Notes: generated by a model from the letters alone, not told the origin. DNA of 64,000 nt from Comamonas sp. lk (GCF_900564145.1 NZ_UOOB01000002.1:372001-436000), one strand, 5' to 3'; shown: positions 29,857 to 38,837, counted from the first letter of the stretch. Made by a program: numbers and translations.

Positions 29857-30798
29857 TCAAATGGGCGACACCAGTGGCTGGCCATCGAGATGACAGCGCA
29901 TATTGGCGATGAAACGGTCCACCGAGTTCTGCACCGCTTCGGGCGACCAACCGGCCACATGGGGCGTCAGCACCACGGCGTCCAGCTCCAGCAGCTCCTG
30001 GGGCGGCAGCGGCTCGCTTTCATACACATCCAGCCCTGCACCGGCCACACGACCGCTTCGCACCGCCTCGGCCAGGGCCTGGGTATCGACCACCGAACCG
30101 CGCGCGATATTGACCAGAAAGCCCTTTTCGCCCAGCGCCTCAAGCACCTCGGTGTTGATCAGGTGCGAGGTGCCGGCACCGCCAGGTGTGGCCACCAGCA
30201 GCACATCGGCCCAGGCGGCCAGCGCCAGCAGGCTATCGAAGTACTGGTGGCTCACGCCTTCGCGCGGTTTGCGGTTGTGATAGCCCACAGGCATATCGAA
30301 GGCCGCAGCACGCTTGGCGATCTTGGCCCCAATCGTGCCCAGGCCCACAATGCCCAGACGCTTGCCTGACACATTGGGCGGCAGCGGCAAGGCCGAACGC
30401 CAGGTGCCGGCGCGCGTGGCCTTGTCATAACGAACAATGCCGCGCACGGCCGCAATCATCAAGCCCATGGCGTGATCGGCCACACACTCGTCATTCGTGC
30501 CTGCGCCGTTGCCCACCGCAATACCATGCGCCTTGGCATAAGCCACGTCGATGTTCTCGTAACCCGCGCCCATGGCACAGACCAGCGAGAGCTTGGGCAT
30601 GCGCTGCATTTGGGCCGCCGACAGGCCCGTGGAGCCAATCGTGCACACGCACTGCACGCGCGCGCCATGCGCCGCTATGGCGGCTTCGCACTGATCGGCC
30701 TCGGGGGCATAGATCACTTCAAAGTCGGGAAAGGTCTGCGCCATCTGTTGCAGATGGGTGGGAACCTGGAGATTCAGAACAAGCAGGGCAGGCTTCAT
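29857..30798 (-). CDS. D-2-hydroxyacid dehydrogenase (glyoxylate/hydroxypyruvate reductase type)
   Basis: A 313-residue NAD(P)H-dependent reductase of 2-ketoacids. The cofactor loop GIVGLGTIGAKIA is near residue 150; the catalytic Arg is in NIARGSVVD (about 235), the Glu in DVYESEPLP and the His in LTPHVAGWS (about 285). The N-terminal domain lacks the cysteine-rich or regulatory additions of SerA. The position converging with the TRAP operon suggests, but does not prove, a link to uptake of a hydroxy- or keto-acid. Likely cytoplasmic dimer. Confidence 0.88.
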   Translation of the reverse strand: MKPALLVLNLQVPTHLQQMAQTFPDFEVIYAPEADQCEAAIAAHGARVQCVCTIGSTGLSAAQMQRMPKLSLVCAMGAGYENIDVAYAKAHGIAVGNGAGTNDECVADHAMGLMIAAVRGIVRYDKATRAGTWRSALPLPPNVSGKRLGIVGLGTIGAKIAKRAAAFDMPVGYHNRKPREGVSHQYFDSLLALAAWADVLLVATPGGAGTSHLINTEVLEALGEKGFLVNIARGSVVDTQALAEAVRSGRVAGAGLDVYESEPLPPQELLELDAVVLTPHVAGWSPEAVQNSVDRFIANMRCHLDGQPLVSPI

Positions 30799-30895
30799 GG
30801 CTCAAAGGGCCGGCCTGGTACACAGGACCGCGCCATCACAAAAAAGCCATTGTCTGCCCTGGCTGATCAGGCCGCTGCGACCGCCAGCAATGGGC

Positions 30896-32740
30896 TTACA
30901 CGTCCGCCGCTTCGCCCGAATTCTGCAGATTCCACATGCTGGCATAGCGCCCGCCCTCGGCCAGCAGTTCCTCGTGCGTGCCGCGCTCAATGATGCGGCC
31001 GCTGTCCATGACCAGGATCTCGTGGGCATCGACCACGGTGGAGAGGCGGTGGGCAATCACCAGCGAGGTCTTGCCGTGGGCGGCAGAGCGCAATTCATTC
31101 TGGATGGCGCGCTCGTTGGCGCTATCGAGAGCCGAGGTGGCCTCGTCAAAGATCAGGATCGGCGGGTTCTTGAGCAAGGTGCGGGCAATGGCCACGCGCT
31201 GCTTTTCCCCGCCCGAGAGTTTGAGGCCGCGCTCGCCCACGCGGGTGGCATAGCCTTGCGGCGTGCTGTGAATGAAGTCATGAATCCGCGCCGCCTTGGC
31301 AGCGGCCACCACCTGCGCATGCGAGGCGCCGGGCTGGCCGTAGGCGATGTTGTATTCCACCGTGTCGTTGAAGAGCACCGTGTCTTGCGGCACGATGCCT
31401 ACGGCGCCGCGCACACTGGTCTGCGTCACCTCGCGGATGTTCTGGCCGGCAATCCGTATCTGACCGGACTGCACGTCATAGAAGCGAAACAGCAGGCGCG
31501 CCAGCGTGCTCTTGCCGGAACCCGAAGGACCGACCACGGCCACCGTCTTGCCGGCGGGAATGGTAAAGCTCACGTCGTGCAGGATGGGCCGCGCCGGGTC
31601 GTAGGCAAACTGCACGCTCTCAAAGCGCACTTCCGGAGGCGGGTTGCTGATCTGCAGCGGCAGCGCGCCCGGCTGGTCGGCCACCTCGCGCTCCTTGTCC
31701 ATGAGCAAAAACATGCGGTCGAGATCGGTCAGGCTTTGCTTGATTTCGCGGTAGATCACGCCCAGAAAATTGAGCGGAATATAGAGCTGGATCATGAAGG
31801 CGTTGATCATGACCAGATCGCCCAACGTCAGCCGCCCATCGACCACGCCTTGCGTGGCGCGCCACAAAATTGCCACCAGCGCCGAGCCGATGATGAGCTG
31901 CTGACCGCAGTTGAGCATGCTCAGCGTGGTCTGGCTTTTGAGACGCACGCGGCGCAGCTTTTCCAGGTTTTCGTCGTAGCGTTCGGCCTCGAATTTTTCG
32001 TTGTTGAAGTACTTGACGGTCTCGTAGTTCAGCAGCGAATCAATGGCCTTGGTATGGGCGGCAGACTCCTGCGCATTGGCCTCCTTGCGAAAGCGCGTGC
32101 GCCACTCGGTCACCGTGACCGTGAAGAAGATGTAGAACACCAGTGCCGACAAGGTGATGACGGCAAACCACACATCAAAGCGCAGGGCCAGAATGCCCAG
32201 CACCAGGCCCATCTCGATCAGCGTGGGCAGGATGGAAAACAGCGAGTACGAAATCAGTGACTCGGTGCTGCGCACGCCCCGCTCAATGTCGCGAGTCATG
32301 CCGCCGGTCTGGCGTTCCAGATGGAAACGCAGCGACAGAGCATGCAGATGCTCGAAGGTGGACAGCGCAATCGCACGCGATGCGCCTTGCGTGGCCTTGG
32401 CAAAGACCAGATCGCGCAGCTCGGTGAACATGGTGCTGGAAAAGCGCAGCAAGCCATAGCCCACCAGCAGGCCCACGGGCACCACCAACAAGGCCTGGGC
32501 CTGGCCGGGCTTGATGTCCAGCGCATCGACCAGATGCTTGAGCAGCACCGGCACGCCCACATTGGCCAGCTTGGCGCCAATCATGAAGAGCAGCGCGGCG
32601 ATTACGCGCCATTTGTACTGCCACAGATAAGGCAACAGACGCCCGATTGCATTCCAGTCTTTGGATTTTTCAGTTTGTGCAGCAGATGCTGCCATGGAAT
32701 CTAAGGGTAAATCCTTAGAGCTACCGCTGTCACGACGCAT
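30896..32740 (-). CDS. ABC exporter of the Atm1/ABCB7 type
   Basis: A half-size ABC exporter of about 614 residues. Six membrane helices (roughly residues 35-330) are followed by the ATPase: Walker [10 protein letters not shown], signature LSGGEKQRVAIARTL, Walker B ILIFDEATSALDS and H-loop VIAHRLSTV. The helix-region sequences LPYLWQYKWRV and LSLRFHLERQTGGMTRDIERG, with NYETVKYFNNE, are characteristic of the Atm1/ABCB6-7 group, which exports glutathione-linked metal or sulfur species; substrate here is unproven. Start is uncertain: ATG at 32740 or at 32695, neither with a strong ribosome site. It is divergent from a thioesterase gene. Confidence 0.88.
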   Translation of the reverse strand: MRRDSGSSKDLPLDSMAASAAQTEKSKDWNAIGRLLPYLWQYKWRVIAALLFMIGAKLANVGVPVLLKHLVDALDIKPGQAQALLVVPVGLLVGYGLLRFSSTMFTELRDLVFAKATQGASRAIALSTFEHLHALSLRFHLERQTGGMTRDIERGVRSTESLISYSLFSILPTLIEMGLVLGILALRFDVWFAVITLSALVFYIFFTVTVTEWRTRFRKEANAQESAAHTKAIDSLLNYETVKYFNNEKFEAERYDENLEKLRRVRLKSQTTLSMLNCGQQLIIGSALVAILWRATQGVVDGRLTLGDLVMINAFMIQLYIPLNFLGVIYREIKQSLTDLDRMFLLMDKEREVADQPGALPLQISNPPPEVRFESVQFAYDPARPILHDVSFTIPAGKTVAVVGPSGSGKSTLARLLFRFYDVQSGQIRIAGQNIREVTQTSVRGAVGIVPQDTVLFNDTVEYNIAYGQPGASHAQVVAAAKAARIHDFIHSTPQGYATRVGERGLKLSGGEKQRVAIARTLLKNPPILIFDEATSALDSANERAIQNELRSAAHGKTSLVIAHRLSTVVDAHEILVMDSGRIIERGTHEELLAEGGRYASMWNLQNSGEAADV

Positions 32741-32782
32741 AGAGGACAATTCAAGGAGTTTTGTTTTCCCCCGATTGTGCAC

Positions 32783-33253
32783 ATGCCGCCACGTCCAGAC
32801 CTCCCCTCCCAACCTTTGCCCGAAGATAAGGAACTGGTACTCAAAGTCGTGCCCATGCCCGCAGATGTCAACGCCAATGGCGATATCTTCGGCGGCTGGG
32901 TCATGGCCCAGGTGGACCTGGCGGGCTCAGTTTTGCCTCAGCGTATCAGCCACACCCGCATGGTGACGGTGGCGGTCAACGAATTCATCTTCAAACAGCC
33001 GGTGCGCGTGGGCGACATCCTGTCCTTTTATGCCGGCGTGCAGCACGTGGGCCGCACCTCGGTGACGGTGAACGTGGAAGTGTTTGCCGAACGCTTCTCG
33101 GACCAGGGCCACTATGTGAAGGTCACCGAAGCCCGCCTGACCTATGTGGCCATCGATGCCACGGGCAAGCCCCAGGCCCTGCCCGACACGCCCCAGACCC
33201 GCGCCTGGCGCGAAAAGCTGGACAAGCAAAGCGCCGCCGCCAAAAAGGATTGA
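32783..33253 (+). CDS. Acyl-CoA thioesterase, YciA-like hotdog protein
   Basis: A 156-residue single-hotdog thioesterase hydrolysing acyl-CoAs. MPADVNANGDIFGGWVMAQVDLAGS carries the catalytic Asn/Asp segment of the YciA/BACH family, and VAVNEFIFKQPVRVGD is also typical. I choose the ATG at 32783 over a GTG two codons earlier. The gene is divergent from the ABC exporter with only about 40 bases between starts, so promoters probably overlap, and it ends at a bidirectional terminator. Confidence 0.9.
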   Translation: MPPRPDLPSQPLPEDKELVLKVVPMPADVNANGDIFGGWVMAQVDLAGSVLPQRISHTRMVTVAVNEFIFKQPVRVGDILSFYAGVQHVGRTSVTVNVEVFAERFSDQGHYVKVTEARLTYVAIDATGKPQALPDTPQTRAWREKLDKQSAAAKKD

Positions 33254-33307
33254 GCACGCCTGCCTTGGGCATCAGCTGCAATCACCCGCGTTAGCCGGTG
33301 CCCCATG

Positions 33308-33337
33308 AAAAAAGCGACCTAGACAGGTCGCTTTTTT
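33308..33337. terminator. Bidirectional terminator between thioesterase and bactofilin
   Basis: Stem AAAAAGCGACCT / AGGTCGCTTTTT with a 4-base loop between two convergent genes; A and T tracts on both sides. Confidence 0.9.
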
Positions 33338-33357
33338 GTTGGCTGGCAGCAGTGCGC

Positions 33358-33954
33358 TCAGGCGGCAGATACGGCTTGTGCCACGCTCTCCACTGCCACG
33401 GGCTTGGCAGAGAACAGGGGTGCGGTTTTGCCGCTGATGCCGGCTTCGATCTGGCCGGACAGCTGACCACCCTCCTCGATCACCACCTTGCCATAGCGAA
33501 TCTTGCCGCTGACCTTGCCAGTGCCAAAAATCACCAGCTTCTCGCGCACGGTCAGCGTGCCGTTGAACTCGCCACGAATCTCGGCAATATCAATCTCGGC
33601 CGTGCCGTGAAAAGCGCCCTGCTCGGCAATGCGGATGACGCGCGAATTCATCGTCGCCTCCACCGTGCCTTCGACCACCAGAGTGTCGCAGTCGGTGATT
33701 TCCACGCCCTTGAGCTTGATATTAGGGCCTACCGTGAGCTTGCTGCCGCCCGTATCGGGGGCTGCGAAATCAGGCACCGAGACCGGGGCCGCCACGGGCA
33801 CAGAAGTGCTGCGGGCATTGGAGGCGAGATTGTTCACCCCTGCAGGGCCGGCTCCGGCCAAGCTGCTGCCGGAGGGAGTCAAGCCCGGTGTGGTGCTGCG
33901 GGGAGGGAAAGTGTCGGTATCGCGCTTGCCAAAAAACGGGTTCTGCACAGCCAT
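33358..33954 (-). CDS. Bactofilin family cytoskeletal protein
   Basis: A 198-residue protein. A Pro/Ser/Thr-rich N-terminal tail (about residues 1-75) precedes a right-handed beta-helix core with short repeated rungs such as LVVEGTVEATMNSRVIRI, AEIDIAEIRGEFNGTLTV and GKVSGKIRYGKVVIEEGG, which is the bactofilin (CcmA-like) fold; a short C-terminal tail follows. Such proteins polymerise without nucleotide into membrane-associated filaments. The ATG at 33954 has AAGGAG upstream. Unlike many bactofilins it has no M23 peptidase neighbour here, so its cellular role cannot be inferred from context. Confidence 0.9.
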   Translation of the reverse strand: MAVQNPFFGKRDTDTFPPRSTTPGLTPSGSSLAGAGPAGVNNLASNARSTSVPVAAPVSVPDFAAPDTGGSKLTVGPNIKLKGVEITDCDTLVVEGTVEATMNSRVIRIAEQGAFHGTAEIDIAEIRGEFNGTLTVREKLVIFGTGKVSGKIRYGKVVIEEGGQLSGQIEAGISGKTAPLFSAKPVAVESVAQAVSAA

Positions 33955-34132
33955 GCCTGAATCTCCTTGTCAGAAAAACCGTATCCTAGGCATGACAAGT
34001 GGCTACAACTGCCGTTATCTCGCAATATCGGTAACCAAACCATTCACTTGTAGCATGTACTTGCAAGCATTGCCTGATCTCACCAAATGAAGGATTTGGC
34101 TGCATCCTGACAGCGCCAAGCCGCAACGCTTT

Positions 34133-34156
34133 CAGATTGATAGCTGGCTGCGTTTG
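34133..34156. repeat. Interspersed motif, copy e
   Basis: ATTGATAGCTGGCTGCGTTTGC in the 269-base gap between the bactofilin and PaaI-like genes shares TTGATAGCT-GCTGCG with the copies at 4348 and 47220. The rest of this gap shows nothing I can name. Confidence 0.45.
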
Positions 34157-34223
34157 CACTGCTTTAAAAATTCAATCAGTCTTTATCGAAATCATTGATC
34201 TGGATGCGCTTGCAACTCTCGTT

Positions 34224-34730
34224 TCAGGAGACGATATAGGCCGCAGACCCCGCGGATAGCAGCTCGCCGGCCTCGGACAGAAACTCCATGCGCGTATTGG
34301 CCACGCGCGAGCCCAGGCGCAGCACCTCGGCACGCAGCAAAAACGCCTTTCCGATGCCGGGCCGCATATAGTCCACGCGCAAATCAATCGTGCCCAGGCG
34401 CGAGAAACGCTGCAGACGCTGCTGGGGCGTGTCCTCCATATGCCGCGCCGCAATGGCGGCCATCACCGCCAGGCCGCCCATGGAATCCAGCCCCGCGCTG
34501 ATGACGCCGCCATGAATGCGCTCATATGCCGCATGACCGATGAGATCGGGCCGCATGGCGATATGACCTTGCACCAGCGTGGGCGTGATGTCGGCAATCT
34601 TCAGGCCAATGGTCTGATTGAAGGCCACGCGCAGTTCGAAAATCTCGCGCAAACCGGCGACAAATTCAGGCTCGAACTGAACGGCCGCTGCCTGGGCCTC
34701 TTTGCGATGCATCGTGGGCTTGGATGTCAT
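34224..34730 (-). CDS. PaaI/YiiD-like hotdog thioesterase
   Basis: A 168-residue hotdog-fold protein from the ATG at 34730. The segment AYERIHGGVISAGLDSMGGLAVMAA holds the hotdog helix with the HGG motif that positions the active site, and LRVDYMRPGIGKAFLLRAEVLRLGSRVANTRMEF is the paired strand region. It should hydrolyse acyl- or aryl-CoA thioesters. It is the last gene of the fatty-acid degradation cluster, separated from the enoyl-CoA hydratase by the tandem repeat region. Confidence 0.8.
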   Translation of the reverse strand: MTSKPTMHRKEAQAAAVQFEPEFVAGLREIFELRVAFNQTIGLKIADITPTLVQGHIAMRPDLIGHAAYERIHGGVISAGLDSMGGLAVMAAIAARHMEDTPQQRLQRFSRLGTIDLRVDYMRPGIGKAFLLRAEVLRLGSRVANTRMEFLSEAGELLSAGSAAYIVS

Positions 34731-34786
34731 GAAGAAACCGCTGGTTGGATGAACCGCCAGCAACTGGCGGCTTGGTATCGCACAGG

Positions 34787-34964
34787 TTGAAGTCAGGGTG
34801 GCGTTTGTGTGAAAAACGGCCACCCTCATTGCGTTCGCTGCGCTTGCGCGGAGACTGACTTCAGCAGTTGCTGAAGTCTGGATGGCGTTTTTGGTGAAAA
34901 CTCTGCCACCCTCACTGCGTTCGCTCCGCTTGCGCGAAGACTGACTTCAGCAGTTGCTGAAGTC
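34787..34964. repeat. Tandem 84-86 bp repeat derived from the 3' end of the enoyl-CoA hydratase gene
   Basis: TGAAGTC(A/T)GG(G/A)TGGCG recurs at 34788, 34872 and 34958; the third copy is the actual end of the downstream-lying coding sequence. On the minus strand the middle copy also reads K-R-H-P-D-F-S-N-C-stop, as the gene does, using different codons for His and Pro; the first copy reads K-R-H-P-D-F-N-L. A 22-base palindrome (GACTTCAGCA-GT-TGCTGAAGTC) occurs at 34857-34878 and 34943-34964. Confidence 0.85.
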
Positions 34965-35735
34965 AGGGTGGCGTTTTTCCATGAAGGCGGTCAAAGCTTC
35001 CTTAGCTGCAGGCTCGCGCAGCATGCGGGCAAAGCTGGCACCTTCTTCCACAATGCGCTCGCTCACCGCCTTGGCCTGGCCGCCCTTGAGCAGGCGCTTG
35101 GTCTCGATCAGCGAAGACAGGGGCTTGCGCGCCAGCTTCTTGGCCTGGGCCTGGGCTACTCCGTTGCACTCATTGGGCGGCACGACGCGGTTGACCAGAC
35201 CCACTTCCAGCGCCGCTTCGGCCAGGAAGGGCTCGCCCAGCAGCAAGGCTTCGGCTGCGCGGTGATAGCCCAGCATCTGGGGCAACAGCAGGCTGGAGGC
35301 AGCTTCGGGGCACACGCCCAGGTTGATGAAAGGCAGAGAGAAAGCCGCGTTGTCACCGGCATAGACCAGATCGCAATGCAGCAGCAGCGTGGTGCCGATA
35401 CCCACGGCCGGGCCGCACACGGCAGCGATCAGCGGCTTGGGAAAGGCCGACACTTCCTGCAGAAAACGCCACACCGGAGCCTCGGCCCCCATGGCGCCGG
35501 GGTTGGAGGCCTGCTTCAGAAAGTCGCCGATGTCGTTGCCGGCGCTGAAGATGGCGATATCGCCCTGGAACACCACCACGCGCACGGCCGCATCGGCCTT
35601 GGCTGCCACCAGTGCCTCGGCCATGCCGCTGTACATGGCTTCGGTAAAGGAGTTCTTCTTGTCCACGCGGTTGAAGGTGATGGTGCACACACCCTCTTCG
35701 GTATGCACGAGTAGGTCTTGCTTGGTATCGCTCAT
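34947..35735 (-). CDS. Enoyl-CoA hydratase/isomerase
   Basis: A 262-residue crotonase-fold protein. Oxyanion-hole segments are AIFSAGNDIGDFL and AVCGPAVGIGTTLLLHCDLVYA; the second catalytic region is FINLGVCPEAASSLLLPQMLG. It likely hydrates or isomerises enoyl-CoA esters in the surrounding beta-oxidation cluster. It starts about 58 bases after the TesB-like gene. Its last codons (K-R-H-P-D-F-S-N-C) are part of a tandem repeat that continues beyond the stop codon, and the stop itself lies in a 22-base palindrome. Confidence 0.88.
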   Translation of the reverse strand: MSDTKQDLLVHTEEGVCTITFNRVDKKNSFTEAMYSGMAEALVAAKADAAVRVVVFQGDIAIFSAGNDIGDFLKQASNPGAMGAEAPVWRFLQEVSAFPKPLIAAVCGPAVGIGTTLLLHCDLVYAGDNAAFSLPFINLGVCPEAASSLLLPQMLGYHRAAEALLLGEPFLAEAALEVGLVNRVVPPNECNGVAQAQAKKLARKPLSSLIETKRLLKGGQAKAVSERIVEEGASFARMLREPAAKEALTAFMEKRHPDFSNC

Positions 35736-35793
35736 AAGTTTTTTCGGTAATGGGGGTGATTGGGAATCAAGAAGGCAGCCGCAGTCTTGCGGC

Positions 35794-36627
35794 TCACTCC
35801 TTGTAATAGACGATCTGATGGCTGCTGGCCAGCATCACGCCGGCTTCGCTCCACAGCTGGGCCGCCTGGTCAAAAAAGCCGTTGCGAAACTCCTGGCCGC
35901 GCGCCTGCGCCAGCAGCAGGCCTTCGCCCGCTGCGGCCAGCTCCTCACGGCCGGCATGAAAGTACACCGTGATGGACACCGTGCCCGCAGGCACGCGCGC
36001 CGCGCGGCGCAGCCATACCCGCGGAAAGAACACATCGGAGACGGCGGCCAGCGATGCGAAATCCAGCGGGCGCGGTGGATTGTCGCGCACCCACAGCCGC
36101 GTCAGGCTGTCGCGCTCGGCACCGTCTTCCTTCATGGGCAGCATGCCGTCCACAAAACGCATCTCGTAGCGGTTGAGCCATTCCACCGCACCGACCAGCG
36201 CGGGCACGCGCTCAGCCTCGGCCGGGGCCTTGACCACGGGCATGGGCGCATCGCTTGCGCTCCAGGTCTGGCGGCGCAGGGCCGTCATGGCGGTGGCCGT
36301 GGTCACCACCTGCATCACCCCATCTTCTGCGGCCTGCTTGACGGTCAGCAACCAGTGCTGGGTCGAACGATTGGTACGCACCGGGTTGGCATCGATCTCG
36401 AAACGCCCCGCTCCCATGGCCGCAGCGAAGTTGACGGTGATGGACACCGGATCGCCCAGGCACTGCGGGTGCTGCAGCATAGCCTGCACCAGCGCCGCCG
36501 CCGTGATGCCGCCATACGGCCCCACCATATTCCAGTAGTCCCGCGAAGACTGTCCCTGATACTGGCCGGGCACGCCGGTGGGAACCAGCGCAATGGCGCT
36601 ATCGAATGGATGTGTGTTCGTGCTCAT
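35794..36627 (-). CDS. TesB-like acyl-CoA thioesterase (double hotdog)
   Basis: A 277-residue protein with two hotdog halves. YWNMVGPYGGITAAALVQAML near residue 32 is the N-terminal helix with the substrate-side Gly pair; VSITVNFAAAMGAGRFEID and the C-terminal VSITVYFHAGREELAAAGEG are the matching strands of each half, and LLLAQARGQEFRNGFFDQAAQLWSEAG is the typical C-terminal TesB/4HBT_3 end. It would release free acids from acyl-CoAs in this cluster. Gap to the alpha/beta hydrolase is 38 bases. Confidence 0.82.
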   Translation of the reverse strand: MSTNTHPFDSAIALVPTGVPGQYQGQSSRDYWNMVGPYGGITAAALVQAMLQHPQCLGDPVSITVNFAAAMGAGRFEIDANPVRTNRSTQHWLLTVKQAAEDGVMQVVTTATAMTALRRQTWSASDAPMPVVKAPAEAERVPALVGAVEWLNRYEMRFVDGMLPMKEDGAERDSLTRLWVRDNPPRPLDFASLAAVSDVFFPRVWLRRAARVPAGTVSITVYFHAGREELAAAGEGLLLAQARGQEFRNGFFDQAAQLWSEAGVMLASSHQIVYYKE

Positions 36628-36665
36628 AAGCTTTCAGTGTTGCCCAAGGGCGGTAATGAATTGCG

Positions 36666-37604
36666 TCAAGCAGGTGACTCAAACAGCCCAAACAAGGGTT
36701 TGCCTGGACTGCGATCCGACTGCCGCCATTGCTCGAGCAGAGGCAGCAAAGGCCGCCACAGTAGCTCACTCATTTCGGCTCGGAAATACCCCATATGGCC
36801 TATGCGGCCTGTGGGGGAAAGACGGGCCGGCACACGCTCCAACTGGCTGGGGGCGTTGCTATACCAGCCCACCAGGGATTGCGTGCTGGCCAGAGACATC
36901 ATCTCGTCATCTTCGAACGAGAGGGCATGCAGCGGATAGCGGGCCGCCGCATAGGCATCCGCAGCCCATTCGCCCTCCACGCCTATGGCGTAGTCAGGGT
37001 GCAGACACCAGCGCCGCCACTGCCACAGCACACCGGCAGGCAAGTCGCCCACCATGCCCAGCTTGCGGCCCGGAAAGCAACCCAGCAAGGCCGTGAGCAC
37101 GGGTGCCACACCCCACCAGAAAAGCCGCACCACGCGCCGGGTGGGCGCAGCGTTGTCGCGCCAGTAACCGCTGCCGCTGCCCACGGAGAGCAGACCGTCG
37201 ATCGGCAAAGGAATCGAGGCCAGGCCCGGCAGCTGCGAGCCCACGCTGTGGCCAATCCAGATCAGCGCCTGATCGGCAAACTGCTGCTTGATCTGGACGG
37301 CGATCTGCTGGCAGTCCTGCACCCAGTCCAGCACATCGGCCTTGGCATCGCGCAGCGGGCCTTTGAGCGAGAGGCCTTGGCCCCGATAGTCGAAGGTGGT
37401 GACGCCAAAACCCTGCTCGGCCAGCCAGCGCGCAAACGGCTGGTAATAGCTTTGCGGCACGCCCATGGCGGGCGCCACCACAATCTGCGCCAGCGCCGCC
37501 GCATGGACGGGCTGGCATTGGCGCAGCACCAGATCGGCCGCATGTGAGGAGACGGGCAAGGCCGTCTCCGTCCATTGCACAGCCTGAGGTACAGACGGCT
37601 GCAT
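36666..37604 (-). CDS. Alpha/beta hydrolase
   Basis: A 312-residue alpha/beta hydrolase. The nucleophile elbow is GHSVG (about residues 118-122), the acid lies in the FEDDEMM region (about 235) and the histidine in GRIGHMGYF (about 270); TTFDYRGQGLS is the conserved strand before helix A. No signal peptide. It begins 14 bases after the thiolase stop, so it belongs to the beta-oxidation transcript; an esterase or lipase-like role supplying or trimming acyl groups is an inference. Confidence 0.8.
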   Translation of the reverse strand: MQPSVPQAVQWTETALPVSSHAADLVLRQCQPVHAAALAQIVVAPAMGVPQSYYQPFARWLAEQGFGVTTFDYRGQGLSLKGPLRDAKADVLDWVQDCQQIAVQIKQQFADQALIWIGHSVGSQLPGLASIPLPIDGLLSVGSGSGYWRDNAAPTRRVVRLFWWGVAPVLTALLGCFPGRKLGMVGDLPAGVLWQWRRWCLHPDYAIGVEGEWAADAYAAARYPLHALSFEDDEMMSLASTQSLVGWYSNAPSQLERVPARLSPTGRIGHMGYFRAEMSELLWRPLLPLLEQWRQSDRSPGKPLFGLFESPA

Positions 37605-37618
37605 CAGCGGCTCAAGAC

Positions 37619-38815
37619 TCAGACGCGCTCAAAAATGCCGGCTGCGCCCTGACCCATGCCCACGCACATGGTCACCATGCCGTATTTGAGTTGCTTGCGG
37701 CGCAGCGCATGGACCACGGTGGCGGCGCGAATCGCGCCCGTGGCGCCCAGCGGATGGCCGAGGGCAATCGCACCGCCCATGGGGTTGACCTTGGAGGCAT
37801 CCAGACCCAGCGTGTTGATCACCGCCAGAGACTGGGCCGCAAAGGCTTCGTTGAGTTCGTACCAGTCGATATCCTCTTGCTTGAGGCCCGCATAGCGCAG
37901 CGCGGCCGGTATCGCCTCGATGGGACCTATGCCCATGATGGCCGGCGGTACGCCCCGGCTGGCATAGCTGACAAAGCGTGCCAGCGGCGTTAAGCCAAAG
38001 CGCTGCACGGCCGCACCGCTGGCCAGAATCAAGGCACCGGCACCATCGCTAGTCTGCGAGCTATTGCCCGCCGTGACCGAGCCGCGCGCGGCAAACACGG
38101 TGCGCAGCTTGGCCAGGCCTTCGATGCTGGTATCGGGGCGCGGGCCTTCATCCAGATTGACGCTGCGGGTGCTGACAACGGTCTCGCCGGTGGCGATATT
38201 CAGCGTGCGGTCCGTCACCTCGATGGGCGTGATTTCATCGCTGAACTCTCCCGCTTGCTGGGCCGCCATGGCACGGCGGTGCGATTCCAGTGCAAACGCA
38301 TCCTGCGCTTCGCGCGAGACTTTCCATTGCTGGGCCACTTTCTCGGCCGTCAGCCCCATGCCGTAGGCAATGCCCACATCACCATCGCGCTCGAAGATGC
38401 TGGGTGAGAGGCTGGGCGCATTGCCCATCATGGGCACCATGCTCATGCTTTCCACTCCAGCGGCCACCATCACATCGGCCTCGCCCACACGAATGCGGTC
38501 GGCGGCCATGGCCACGGCAGAGAGGCCGGAGGCGCAGAAGCGGTTCACCGTGATGCCGCCGATGCTGTTGGGCAGACCCGCGAGCACGGCACCAATGCGC
38601 GCCACGTTCAGGCCTTGCTGGGCTTCAGGGATGGCGCAGCCGCAGATGATGTCTTCAATGGCGGCCGGATCCAGGCCCGGCACCTGGGCCAGCGCCGCCT
38701 TCAACGTGGTGGCCAGCAGATCGTCGGGCCGGTAGTTGCGGAAATAGCCTTTGTGCGAGCGACCGATGGGCGTGCGCGTGGCGGCAACGATATAGGCGTC
38801 TTGTACTTGCTTCAT
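37619..38815 (-). CDS. Acetyl-CoA C-acyltransferase (thiolase)
   Basis: A 398-residue thiolase completing beta-oxidation by cleaving 3-ketoacyl-CoA with CoA. The nucleophilic cysteine is Cys94 in NRFCASG, the histidine lies in GGAIALGHPLGATGA and the second cysteine in TMCVGMGQGAAG near the C terminus. The ATG at 38815 has GAGGAGA upstream. It lies 22 bases after the fused dehydrogenase/hydratase gene, the usual FadB-FadA pairing. Confidence 0.93.
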   Translation of the reverse strand: MKQVQDAYIVAATRTPIGRSHKGYFRNYRPDDLLATTLKAALAQVPGLDPAAIEDIICGCAIPEAQQGLNVARIGAVLAGLPNSIGGITVNRFCASGLSAVAMAADRIRVGEADVMVAAGVESMSMVPMMGNAPSLSPSIFERDGDVGIAYGMGLTAEKVAQQWKVSREAQDAFALESHRRAMAAQQAGEFSDEITPIEVTDRTLNIATGETVVSTRSVNLDEGPRPDTSIEGLAKLRTVFAARGSVTAGNSSQTSDGAGALILASGAAVQRFGLTPLARFVSYASRGVPPAIMGIGPIEAIPAALRYAGLKQEDIDWYELNEAFAAQSLAVINTLGLDASKVNPMGGAIALGHPLGATGAIRAATVVHALRRKQLKYGMVTMCVGMGQGAAGIFERV

Positions 38816-38837
38816 TTTCGAATCTCCTCGCTTCGCC

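Noticed and set aside
30758..32260. A 500-codon plus-strand open frame opposite the Atm1-type exporter
   Set aside because: No domain, no ribosome site, and the opposite strand has a complete ABC exporter.
34787..34964. CRISPR-like array
   Set aside because: Only three copies, the 84-86 bp period has no spacers between the units, the units match the end of the neighbouring gene, and no cas genes are present.
35389..36939. A 516-codon plus-strand open frame opposite the enoyl-CoA hydratase and thioesterase genes
   Set aside because: It crosses several well-supported genes on the other strand and resembles no family.
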